Source: SHZI01 sp963698405 (GTDB lineage: Bacteria; Pseudomonadota; Gammaproteobacteria; Steroidobacterales; GCA-2729495). Taken from it: a stretch of 64,000 nt of DNA. A program made the translations under genes and the position numbers. Positions within the stretch are counted from its first letter, which is position 1, and every line of letters begins with the position of its first letter. This document shows, piece by piece, positions 42,382 to 49,055 of this stretch. The stretch lies in assembly GCA_963698405.1 (NCBI GenBank), contig CAVOQT010000010.1:1-64000 (forward strand), in the 5' to 3' direction. The notes beneath the pieces were generated by a model. It ran no database searches. It saw only the letters and a list, made by a program, of their open reading frames with translations, and had not been told where the DNA came from.

Positions 42382-43410
42382 TCAGGTTCGGCCCGGATGT
42401 CTGGCGCGCATCAACCGCGCTCCCGCACCCAGCGCCCGCAGTTTGCCCAGCGCCACCTCGTAGCTGATCGGTGCCATGCCGCAGTTCGTGCAGGGCATGA
42501 TGCGTTCCAGGTCTACGTGCTCGGCAGCGGCGAGCAGGGTGGCGAGCACTTCTTCGGGTGTCTCAATATGGTCGGCAGTGACCTGAATCGCGCCGACCAT
42601 CAGTCGCTTGTCCGGTAACAGGCGCAGCAGGGATAGCGGTACTTTCGAGCCCGCACATTCCAGCGAGATCTGGTCGATGCGACTCGCGTTCAGCGCGGGA
42701 AAGATCTCTTCGTACTGCCGCCACTCACTGCCCAGCGTGGCCTTCCAGTCGATGTTGGCCTGTATGCCGTAGCCGTAGCAGATGTGTACCGCCGTCGTGC
42801 AGTCCAGTCCTTCTATCGCACGGTGCAGCGCTGCGATCCCCCAGTCCTGTACCTCGCGGGTGAACACGTTGAAGGCCGGTTCATCGAACTGGATGATGTC
42901 CACGCCGGCGGCGACCAGTTCGCGTGCTTCGGCATTGAGTATTTCCGCGAAAGCCATCGCCATCTGCGGCCGACTGCCGTAGTGGCCATCGGCGATGGTG
43001 TCGCAGATCGTCATCGGGCCGGGCAGGGTGAACTTGAACTTCTGTCTGGTCTGCGCGCGGCTGAAGCGCACTTCGTCGAGGTGTACGGGCGCCGGTCGGC
43101 CCAGTGGTGCAACGACCGTTGGCACTTCGAGTTCGTAGCGATTGTTGCGGATGCCCATGCGGGTCATCTTCTGCCAGTCGATACCGGTCAGGCCTTCGAG
43201 AAAACCGTGTACGAAGTGGCTGCGGAACACCTCACCGTTGGTCACGATGTCGATGCCCGCTTCTTTCTCGTGCCGCAGCCATTCCGCTGCTGCGCGGCGT
43301 TTGCCGTCTTCCAGCACCTGGCCGCTGAGTTTCCAGGCGCCTTTCAGGGTTTCCGGTTCCGCGAGCCAGTCGGGGCGCGGCAGGCTGCCGGCGATTGTGG
43401 TTTCAAACAT
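42382..43410 (-). CDS. Core MetE-type (cobalamin-independent) methionine synthase family protein
   Basis: 342 residues equal to the C-terminal catalytic barrel of MetE, without the N-terminal barrel. The start MFETTIAGSLPRP matches MetE's TTTIGSFPQ-like opening; VDIIQFDEPAFN and VHICYGYG carry the substrate and zinc His-x-Cys positions, ISLECAGSK the Glu and PCTNCGMAP the final Cys. Core-MetE proteins form several functional classes; some need a DUF1852 partner, which is not next to it here. Methyl transfer to homocysteine is likely, the methyl donor unknown. Convergent with the TonB receptor and divergent from the DUF3313 gene. Confidence 0.82.
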   Translation of the reverse strand: MFETTIAGSLPRPDWLAEPETLKGAWKLSGQVLEDGKRRAAAEWLRHEKEAGIDIVTNGEVFRSHFVHGFLEGLTGIDWQKMTRMGIRNNRYELEVPTVVAPLGRPAPVHLDEVRFSRAQTRQKFKFTLPGPMTICDTIADGHYGSRPQMAMAFAEILNAEARELVAAGVDIIQFDEPAFNVFTREVQDWGIAALHRAIEGLDCTTAVHICYGYGIQANIDWKATLGSEWRQYEEIFPALNASRIDQISLECAGSKVPLSLLRLLPDKRLMVGAIQVTADHIETPEEVLATLLAAAEHVDLERIMPCTNCGMAPISYEVALGKLRALGAGARLMRARHPGRT

Positions 43411-43507
43411 GGGTAGATGCTAGCAAAGCTGGCGTTCCCAAGTGCGTACTGCGCGCTATGCTTGTGCGCAGATGCCATTGTGTGGTCACCGTATGGAGGT
43501 CAGGTCG

Positions 43508-44197
43508 ATGCGTGCTTTTTCACGAGGTGTGTTCAAGGCTGTGCTTTGCCTGCTGGTGCTGCCTGCGCTGGCAGCGATGTCGCCGGAGCTCGATGGCCTG
43601 GTCGAGGTCAAGCCAAAGCGTATGGATGAGGCCTGGCTGCTGCCCGGTGCAGATTTCCGTCAGTACCGCTCCGTCATCATCGATACGCCCGATGTGGCTT
43701 TCGACAAGGACTGGATGCGCAACATGAATGAGACGCGCAACCTGTCACGCCGCGTCAGCCAGGCTGATGCGGAGAAGATCGCCGCCGCTGCCCGATCCGG
43801 GCTGGTGGAGGTATTCGAGGACGAGTTCCGCAAGGCGGGCTACGATATCGCCACTGACCCGGGTGCCGATGTGCTGCGGCTGTCGCCTGCGATCATCAAG
43901 CTGTATGTCAATGCCCCGGATGTCATGTCGCCGGACCGGTCGACCAGCTACGTCATCGATGCAGGCGAGGCCACGCTGCAGCTGAAGGCCCGGGACTCGG
44001 TCAGCGGGGCCCTGCTCGGTATGGCGGTGGACCGCCGTGAGGCGCGTGGCACCGGCAGCGTGAGCTGGGCAAACAGCGTGTCCAACCGCAGCGATTTCCG
44101 GCGCCTCTTCCAGCAGTGGGCGAAGATCTGCGTCAAGGGGCTCGAAGAACTGAAAGCCAGTTCGCCGGTTTCACCTGAGCCTGCAAGCTCAAAGTAA
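43508..44197 (+). CDS. DUF3313 family exported protein
   Basis: 229 residues from the ATG at 43508, which has GGAGG ten bases upstream; a 22-codon in-frame extension lacks features and is dropped. Signal peptide FKAVLCLLVLPALAAMSPEL has no lipobox cysteine, unlike many family members. The body contains FRQYRSVIIDTPDVAFDKDW, RKAGYDIATDPGADVLRLSP and a C-terminal WAKICVKGLEELK helix, typical of DUF3313. The function of the family is not known. It lies 113 bp upstream of ychF. Confidence 0.78.
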   Translation: MRAFSRGVFKAVLCLLVLPALAAMSPELDGLVEVKPKRMDEAWLLPGADFRQYRSVIIDTPDVAFDKDWMRNMNETRNLSRRVSQADAEKIAAAARSGLVEVFEDEFRKAGYDIATDPGADVLRLSPAIIKLYVNAPDVMSPDRSTSYVIDAGEATLQLKARDSVSGALLGMAVDRREARGTGSVSWANSVSNRSDFRRLFQQWAKICVKGLEELKASSPVSPEPASSK

Positions 44198-44310
44198 GCC
44201 GCAGAATCAGCCAGAAACCTGCCGGATCAGGGATGGCTGGCCAGATATCGTCCGGCCAGCGCCTTTTTCCTGTAAATTGGCCGCCCTTCAGAACGTCCCG
44301 GTTGCACCTC

Positions 44311-45402
44311 ATGGCTATACGCTGCGGCATCGTCGGCCTGCCCAATGTCGGCAAGTCCACCCTTTTCAACGCACTGACGGCGGCTGGCATTCCTGCCGAG
44401 AACTACCCGTTCTGTACCATCGACCCGAATATCGGCATCGTCGAAGTACCGGATCCGCGCCTGCAGCAACTCGCGGCGCTCGCCAACCCGCAGCGCCTCC
44501 TGCCGGCCACCGTTGAATTCGTCGATATCGCCGGTCTCGTTGAGGGCGCGTCGAAGGGTGAGGGGCTGGGCAACAAGTTCCTCGCCAATATCCGTGAGAC
44601 GCATGCCATCGCGCACGTGGTTCGCTGCTTTGAGAACACCGACGTCGTGCACGTGTCCGGCCGCATCGACCCGATTCACGATATCGAAGTGATCAACACC
44701 GAACTGCTGCTGGCCGATTACGCTGCCGTCGAGAAAGCGGCGGAAAAGGCCGAGAAGCAGGCCAAGGCCGGCAAGAAAGAAGATGTGGTGCGCCGCGATC
44801 TGCTGCAGAAACTGCGCGCGCATCTGGACAGCGGCCAGCCGGCGCGCACTTTCCCGGTACCTGACGAGCATCGCCAGGCTATCGACGAGATGTTCCTGCT
44901 CACTGCCAAGCCGGTGATGTATGTGGCCAATGTCGACGAGAGTGGTCTGGCTGGCAACGCATTCGTAGACAAGGTGCAGGCCCACGCGCTCCAGGACGGT
45001 GCCGAGGTGGTCGTGGTCTGCGCTGCGATCGAAGCCGAGATCGCCCAGCTCGACGAGGGCGACAAACTCGCGTTCCTCGAAGACCTGAAGCTCAGCGAGC
45101 CGGGTCTGAACCGGGTCATCCGCACCGGCTACAAGCTGCTCGGCCTGCAGACCTATTTCACGGTCGGTCCCAAGGAAGTACGCGCTTGGACCGTCCACGA
45201 GGGCGACACCGCACCACAGGCAGCCGGCGTGATCCATACCGATTTCGAGAAGGGCTTCATCCGCGCCGAGGTCATCGCCTACGCCGACTACATCGCGGGC
45301 CGGGGCGAGCAGGGTGCCAAGGAGGCCGGGCGGCTGCGGCTGGAAGGCAAGGAATACGTCATGCACGAGGGCGATGTGGTGCATTTCCGCTTCAACGTGT
45401 AG
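44311..45402 (+). CDS. ychF: Ribosome-associated redox-sensitive ATPase/GTPase YchF (OBG family)
   Basis: 363 residues from ATG 44311, giving the invariant IRCGIVGLPNVGKSTLFNAL P-loop opening; upstream in-frame codons lie in the promoter region. Further motifs: AENYPFCTIDPNIGIVEVPD (switch), DIAGLVEGASKGEGLGNKFL (G3), and the NVDE at the G4 position, which gives YchF its ATP preference. The C-terminal TGS domain ends GKEYVMHEGDVVHFRFNV. The stop TAG lies inside a truncated REP (GTAGGAGCG). Its usual partner pth is 12.8 kb upstream. Confidence 0.97.
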   Translation: MAIRCGIVGLPNVGKSTLFNALTAAGIPAENYPFCTIDPNIGIVEVPDPRLQQLAALANPQRLLPATVEFVDIAGLVEGASKGEGLGNKFLANIRETHAIAHVVRCFENTDVVHVSGRIDPIHDIEVINTELLLADYAAVEKAAEKAEKQAKAGKKEDVVRRDLLQKLRAHLDSGQPARTFPVPDEHRQAIDEMFLLTAKPVMYVANVDESGLAGNAFVDKVQAHALQDGAEVVVVCAAIEAEIAQLDEGDKLAFLEDLKLSEPGLNRVIRTGYKLLGLQTYFTVGPKEVRAWTVHEGDTAPQAAGVIHTDFEKGFIRAEVIAYADYIAGRGEQGAKEAGRLRLEGKEYVMHEGDVVHFRFNV

Positions 45403-45438
45403 GAGCGCTTTCCCGTAGGAGCGGCTTCAGCCGCGACC
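45399..45438. repeat. REP element with a partial tandem copy at the ychF stop codon
   Basis: GTAGGAGCGGCTTCAGCCGC starts at 45415, identical to the left gatA copy. A truncated GTAGGAGCG lies just upstream at 45399 and supplies the TAG stop of ychF. A run of eight C follows the full copy. Nothing else is seen between ychF and the tRNA. Confidence 0.88.
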
Positions 45439-45493
45439 CCCCCCGTTTTCTTGACACCCGCCAGGCAGGCAAAGACAATTCCGTCCCCCGTGT

Positions 45494-45570
45494 GGTGATG
45501 TAGCTCAGTTGGTTAGAGCGCGGCACTCATAATGCTGAGGTCGGTAGTTCAACTCTACCCATCACCACCA
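45494..45570 (+). tRNA. tRNA-Met, elongator (anticodon CAT)
   Basis: 77-nt cloverleaf with CCA encoded. GGTGATG pairs with CATCACC in the acceptor, the D-arm is GCTCAGTTGGTTAGAGC, the anticodon loop is CTCATAA and the T-loop TTCAACT. The loop and the D-arm resemble elongator Met more than initiator Met (no C-A mismatch at position 1:72, no GGG/CCC anticodon stem). A lysidine-modified Ile tRNA is an alternative for CAT anticodons. Its 3' end is repeated downstream at 48982 and 51059. Confidence 0.95.
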
Positions 45571-45574
45571 TCTA
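45539..45574 (+). other. Putative attachment site: 3' end of tRNA-Met (copy 1)
   Basis: The T-arm, acceptor 3' strand, CCA and the next bases (TCTA) are repeated at 51059-51096 with one substitution and a 2-bp insertion. The final 16 bases (45560-45575) also recur at 48982-48997. Integrases often use tRNA 3' ends in this manner. Confidence 0.65.
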
Positions 45575-45677
45575 TCTCTTCTAATACAAATGCTTATCCT
45601 CTATCCCGGCTTCTGCCAAGGGCGTACTCCGTCGTAGCACTGTGGGGAATGGCCCCGCAATGGACAAGCGACACTTG

Positions 45678-45691
45678 TCACTATAAAGTGA
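45678..45691. promoter_or_regulatory. Probable operator/promoter of the higBA pair
   Basis: Inverted repeat TCACT-ATAA-AGTGA, with a TATAAA -10-like element in its centre, 27 bp before the higB start. HigA antitoxins usually bind such a palindrome to repress their operon. Confidence 0.5.
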
Positions 45692-45718
45692 TGCCTGCTT
45701 TGGCCGGCGAGTGTTCTG

Positions 45719-45997
45719 TTGATTCGCAGTTTTCGCCACAAGGGTTTGTCCCGGCTCTATGAGCAGGGCAATGCAAAGGGTATTTCGGCATCGCTCGTGC
45801 CGAAGGCCTTGCGAATTCTGGCGCGGCTCGACGTGGCGCAGATGCCGGAGCAGGTGAACCTTCCAGGCTGGCGGCTGCATCCGTTGAAGGGTGAACTGAA
45901 GGGCTTCTGGTCCGTCTGGGTCTCCGCCAACTGGCGGATCATTTTCCGGTTCCGCGGTGCCGATGTCATCGACGTGGATTTGATCGACTATCACTGA
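45719..45997 (+). CDS. higB: HigB/RelE-family toxin
   Basis: 92-residue mRNA interferase-type toxin. MIRSFRHKGLSRLYEQGNAK is the typical HigB opening, and LPGWRLHPLKGELKGFWSVW with VSANWRIIFRF is the conserved fold containing the usual active-site His/Arg positions. The start is a TTG at 45719. It is followed 21 bp later by the antitoxin gene, toxin first, as is standard for higBA. It sits just after the tRNA-Met attachment-like repeat, as expected for stabilising cargo of an inserted element. Confidence 0.9.
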   Translation: MIRSFRHKGLSRLYEQGNAKGISASLVPKALRILARLDVAQMPEQVNLPGWRLHPLKGELKGFWSVWVSANWRIIFRFRGADVIDVDLIDYH

Positions 45998-46018
45998 ATA
46001 ATCGAGGAGGAATTCTGT

Positions 46019-46333
46019 ATGGCTATGAAGGAGCCACCGCACCCGGGGCTGTCGATTCGCTACGACTGCCTGGAGCCGCTGGGGCTATCGGTCACCGAGG
46101 CGGCCAAAGTGCTTGAGGTGACGAGGCAGGCGCTCAACAACGTCGTGAACGGCAAGGCCGGGATTTCGCCGGACATGGCCATCCGCCTCGACAAGGCCTT
46201 TGGTGGGAGTGCCGAGGCTTGGCTCGCATTGCAGACGGCTTACGATCTGGCCCAGGCGCGCAAGCGCGCACGTGGGCTGTCCATCAAGCGCTATTCCGCC
46301 GAACGAGGTTCTGATCGATCGCCAGGCCGCTGA
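46019..46333 (+). CDS. higA: HigA-family antitoxin (XRE helix-turn-helix)
   Basis: 104 residues. The N-terminus PPHPGLSIRYDCLEPLGLSV and the HTH TEAAKVLEVTRQALNNVVNG, then GISPDMAIRLDKAFGGSAEA, are diagnostic of the HigA/VapI type. A strong GAGGAGGAATT precedes the ATG. The protein should neutralise HigB and repress the operon through the palindrome at 45678. The last ~15 residues (SAERGSDRSPGR) are unlike the family and may come from a frameshift or junction. Confidence 0.92.
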   Translation: MAMKEPPHPGLSIRYDCLEPLGLSVTEAAKVLEVTRQALNNVVNGKAGISPDMAIRLDKAFGGSAEAWLALQTAYDLAQARKRARGLSIKRYSAERGSDRSPGR

Positions 46334-46478
46334 GCGTCCGGGACCTCCAGCCAATTCTCAAAATCCTGGGGCGCTTCCGCATATCCGCCAGCTGATCTGG
46401 AAATCGCCGGAATTGGCGATCTGTTTGACTACAATGGGTGTGCTTTGATCAGTTCGTCAATTGTGAGCAGGAGATGGC

Positions 46479-47573
46479 ATGAACGCGACGCAGGGGCTTC
46501 ATGATCTGGGCCAAAGTTTGTGGCTCGATAATATTACGCGTGGCCTTCTGACGAGCGGTACCCTCAGCCGCTATATAAAAGAGTTCGCGGTGACCGGGCT
46601 TACGTCCAATCCTACGATCTTTGATCAGGCCATTCAGAACGGCGATTTCTACGATGCCGCGATCCGTGAAAAAGCCCACGCTGGCAAGTCGGGCGAGGCG
46701 CTGTTCTTCGAGCTGGCCCTGGAGGACTTGACCGCGGCCGCGGATCTCTTCCGCCCGATCCACGACGCCACCGGTGGAGTAGATGGCTGGGTATCGCTCG
46801 AGGTATCTCCCCTGCTCGCGGACGATACCGCGGGTACAGTGGAGACGGCAGTGCAACTGCATGCGCGTGCACAACGCCCTAATCTGTTCATCAAGATTCC
46901 GGGCACCCGATCCGGTATTCCGGCGATCGAGGAGGCGATCTTTGCAGGCGTGCCGGTCAACGTCACGCTGCTGTTCTCCAGCGAGCATTACCGTGCGGCT
47001 GCCGAAGCGTATATGCGCGGCATCGAGCGACGGCTGGCCGCAGGACGGGATCCGAAGGTCGCTTCGGTCGCTTCTATATTTATCAGCCGGTGGGACGTCG
47101 CGATACAGGACAAAGTGCCTCAACATCTACGCAATCGCCTCGGCATCGCGATAGCCCAACGCACATATAAAGTCTATTGTGAGTTACTGGAATCGGCTCG
47201 CTGGAAGAAGCTTAGCGATAGCGGCGCAAAAGCGCAGCGCCTGCTTTGGGCCAGCACCGGAACAAAAGACCCGAAGGCATCGGACACTCTGTACGTCGAA
47301 GCGCTGGTGGCGCCAAACAGTATCAACACGGTGCCGGAAAAGACCTTGCTTGCTTTCGCGGAGCACGGCCGAGTCAAAGACGTATTGCCGCCTGATGGCG
47401 GTGATGCTGAAGAAATACTGGCAGCATTTGCGCGCGAAGGCGTGAACGAAGCAGAACTTGCCGCCAGGCTCCAGCGTGAAGGTACCGCCGCGTTCGCCAG
47501 GTCATGGAATGATCTGCTGGACCGAATCGCCTCGAAAGCCGAGACCCTGAATAGAACCCAGACCCGCAACTGA
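46479..47573 (+). CDS. tal: Transaldolase
   Basis: Pentose-phosphate enzyme of the longer bacterial type (364 residues), transferring dihydroxyacetone units between sugar phosphates. LWLDNITRGLLTSGTLSRYI, VTGLTSNPTIFDQAI, WVSLEVSPLLADDT and the Schiff-base lysine in NLFIKIPGTRSGIPAIE are visible, and VPVNVTLLFS follows. AGGAG precedes the ATG and a TACAAT -10-like hexamer is at 46430. Codon use is slightly less GC-biased than in the core genes. It lies inside the interval bounded by tRNA-Met repeats, so it is probably an accessory copy. Confidence 0.93.
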   Translation: MNATQGLHDLGQSLWLDNITRGLLTSGTLSRYIKEFAVTGLTSNPTIFDQAIQNGDFYDAAIREKAHAGKSGEALFFELALEDLTAAADLFRPIHDATGGVDGWVSLEVSPLLADDTAGTVETAVQLHARAQRPNLFIKIPGTRSGIPAIEEAIFAGVPVNVTLLFSSEHYRAAAEAYMRGIERRLAAGRDPKVASVASIFISRWDVAIQDKVPQHLRNRLGIAIAQRTYKVYCELLESARWKKLSDSGAKAQRLLWASTGTKDPKASDTLYVEALVAPNSINTVPEKTLLAFAEHGRVKDVLPPDGGDAEEILAAFAREGVNEAELAARLQREGTAAFARSWNDLLDRIASKAETLNRTQTRN

Positions 47574-47623
47574 AGGCAAGGCCCACCTGGGCGAGATCAC
47601 CACCGATACAAAAGGAAAACGCC

Positions 47624-47989
47624 ATGCAGATCCAAGTCAATACCGACCGCAACATAGTGGGTGACGAGTCACTTGCTGCTCACGTCAGGGGCGTCGTAGA
47701 GGGTGCCCTGGGCAGATATAGCGACCACATTACTCGTGTTGAGGTTCACCTGGCTGACGAGAATAGCCACAAGGGTGGCCCGAACGACAAGCGCTGCGTG
47801 ATGGAAGCGCGTCTCGAAGGCCGCAAGCCTGTCGTGGCCACTCACGAGGCAGCGACTGCGCGCCAGGCTGTCGACGGCGCTGCGGAAAAATTGCTCGCAG
47901 TGATCGAGAGCACCCTTGGACGGTTGCTCGATAAAAAGCGTAGTAAGGCGGCGCCACCCACGCCCGAGTCGACATTCACGGAGGAGTGA
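47624..47989 (+). CDS. HPF/RaiA-like ribosome-associated protein
   Basis: 121 residues of the short hibernation-factor fold: MQIQVNTDRNIVGDESLAAH, VEVHLADENSHKGGPNDKRC and the GRKPVVATHEAATARQAVDG segment. Members bind the decoding centre and silence ribosomes in stationary phase. The C-terminal tail KKRSKAAPPTPESTFTEE is disordered, with no long-form dimerisation domain. The TGA stop overlaps a downstream ATG (TGATG) of a short frame, implying coupling. Confidence 0.85.
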   Translation: MQIQVNTDRNIVGDESLAAHVRGVVEGALGRYSDHITRVEVHLADENSHKGGPNDKRCVMEARLEGRKPVVATHEAATARQAVDGAAEKLLAVIESTLGRLLDKKRSKAAPPTPESTFTEE

Positions 47990-48114
47990 TGAGCGAGACC
48001 ACGGCGAGCCTGACACGGAACATCAGCAGTGCCGGCGATCTTGAATTCGTTGTTCGAACGATGAAGACCCTTGTCGCTTGCTGTGTTCATTGCGAACAGG
48101 AGAAAACAATATGA
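47989..48114 (+). pseudogene. 41-codon frame resembling the N-terminus of an ATP synthase gamma subunit (truncated)
   Basis: The frame starts at an ATG that overlaps the preceding stop (TGATG) and ends at a TGA that overlaps the next ATG. Its first 30 residues, ETTASLTRNISSAGDLEFVV then RTMKTLVA, resemble the opening of alternative F-type ATPase gamma subunits. After VA the similarity ends and CCVHCEQEKTI follows. I read it as an atpG remnant left by a deletion; a genuine small coupled protein is the alternative. No other ATPase genes are near. Confidence 0.45.
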
Positions 48115-48437
48115 TTGTCCGCTTTAGTTCCACAAAAACAGAATCCATCATCATGTTCGGCGACGTCGCTGTCCGACTAATCAAGATGCTGGGCTCGAGC
48201 GGTGTCATCCCGGGGGCAATCAGCGCTGAGGATATTCCTACGGCAGTGAAGCATTTGCGGCAACAACTGCAAGCGCAAGCAGCACAACACCCAGTGCCGG
48301 AAAATACGCTTAGAGAGGATGATGACAAAGAAGATCGAGAACCGGAAATCGCCTTGGCCACACAGGCTGTGCCTCTTATCGCTTTGCTGGAACGAGCCGG
48401 TGCTGCCAATGTGCCCGTGATGTGGGAAGTCAGCTAA
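48111..48437 (+). CDS. DUF1840 family protein
   Basis: 108 residues from ATG 48111, with AGGAG upstream. MIVRFSSTKTESIIMFGDVA, then IKMLGSSGVIPGAISAEDIP and the C-terminal LATQAVPLIALLERAGAANV PVMWE define DUF1840. The acidic linker (REDDDKEDREPE) is typical. Function unknown. It overlaps the short frame before it by 4 bp, so it is probably cotranscribed with the HPF-like gene. Confidence 0.82.
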   Translation: MIVRFSSTKTESIIMFGDVAVRLIKMLGSSGVIPGAISAEDIPTAVKHLRQQLQAQAAQHPVPENTLREDDDKEDREPEIALATQAVPLIALLERAGAANVPVMWEVS

Positions 48438-48458
48438 GGGTGCTGTGCGAACACCCTT
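48436..48458 (+). terminator. Hairpin at the end of the DUF1840 gene
   Basis: AAGGGTG / CACCCTT stem of 7 bp around a 9-base loop, overlapping the stop codon, followed by a second short pair (CTTAA / TTAAG). No U-run; modest evidence for termination. Confidence 0.4.
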
Positions 48459-48527
48459 AAGGCTGCTTTAAGCTAGCCAGGCCAGACTGGCTCCGTACTC
48501 ACCCACACCACTGAACGGAGTTACTGT

Positions 48528-48890
48528 ATGAAAACGCTGCTTTCCATCGCCTTACTGGCCCTGGCCGCCGGTCCCACCGTCGCCAGCGACAAGGCCGTCG
48601 ACGCCGGCGGCTTTACCGGCCCCGATACTGCCCAACTGGTGTCGGTCGCGACCGCCCTTGAGTTGCCCAACGATAGCCTGGTCAAGCTCCAGGGCTACAT
48701 CGTCCGATCCCTGGGTGACGAGAAGTACGAATTCCGTGATGACTCGGGCGCGGTTACCGTGGAGATCGATAGCGACGACTGGCGCGGCGTTGAAACAACG
48801 CCTGATGTGAAGGTCGAACTGCTGGTCGAGGTCGACCGTGACTGGCGCAAGGCTGAGTTCGAAGTTGAGTCAGTCCGGCTAGTCGACTGA
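48528..48890 (+). CDS. YgiW/YdeI-family OB-fold (BOF) periplasmic protein
   Basis: 120 residues with a signal peptide (KTLLSIALLALAAGPTVASD). The BOF domain reads GFTGPDTAQLVSVATALELP, VKLQGYIVRSLGDEKYEFRD and VTVEIDSDDWRGV. E. coli relatives are periplasmic stress-tolerance proteins (peroxide, metals, cationic peptides). A purine-rich GGAGTT precedes the ATG. It is followed by a perfect 13-bp hairpin, so it is a self-contained unit. Confidence 0.88.
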   Translation: MKTLLSIALLALAAGPTVASDKAVDAGGFTGPDTAQLVSVATALELPNDSLVKLQGYIVRSLGDEKYEFRDDSGAVTVEIDSDDWRGVETTPDVKVELLVEVDRDWRKAEFEVESVRLVD

Positions 48891-48899
48891 TCCCTGACA

Positions 48900-48935
48900 C
48901 CCAGGCGTCCCGGCACGTTGGTCGGGACGCCTGGG
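48900..48935 (+). terminator. Strong hairpin after the YgiW-like gene
   Basis: Perfect 13-bp GC-rich stem (CCCAGGCGTCCCG and its complement), 10-base loop, starting 9 bp after the stop. Only TT follows, so the U-tract is minimal. Confidence 0.65.
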
Positions 48936-48981
48936 TTCTGCGAAGGCTGTACGCACCAGCGCCTGGGGAGGGAGAACCTCG

Positions 48982-48997
48982 CATCACCACCATCTAT
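48982..48997 (+). other. Short repeat of the tRNA-Met 3' end (copy 2)
   Basis: Sixteen bases, CATCACCACCATCTAT, identical to 45560-45575, covering the acceptor 3' strand, CCA and four flanking bases. The T-arm is not preserved. It lies between the YgiW-like hairpin and the S9 peptidase start, a natural junction. Confidence 0.5.
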
Positions 48998-49055
48998 TCA
49001 ATCGAGACTGGTATATTCATCCCCCATCCGCGCCTGGTACTTCGGGGGAAGATGC

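Noticed and set aside
44227..45384. A 385-codon leftward frame over ychF
   Set aside because: Pure shadow of ychF, which has all OBG-family motifs.
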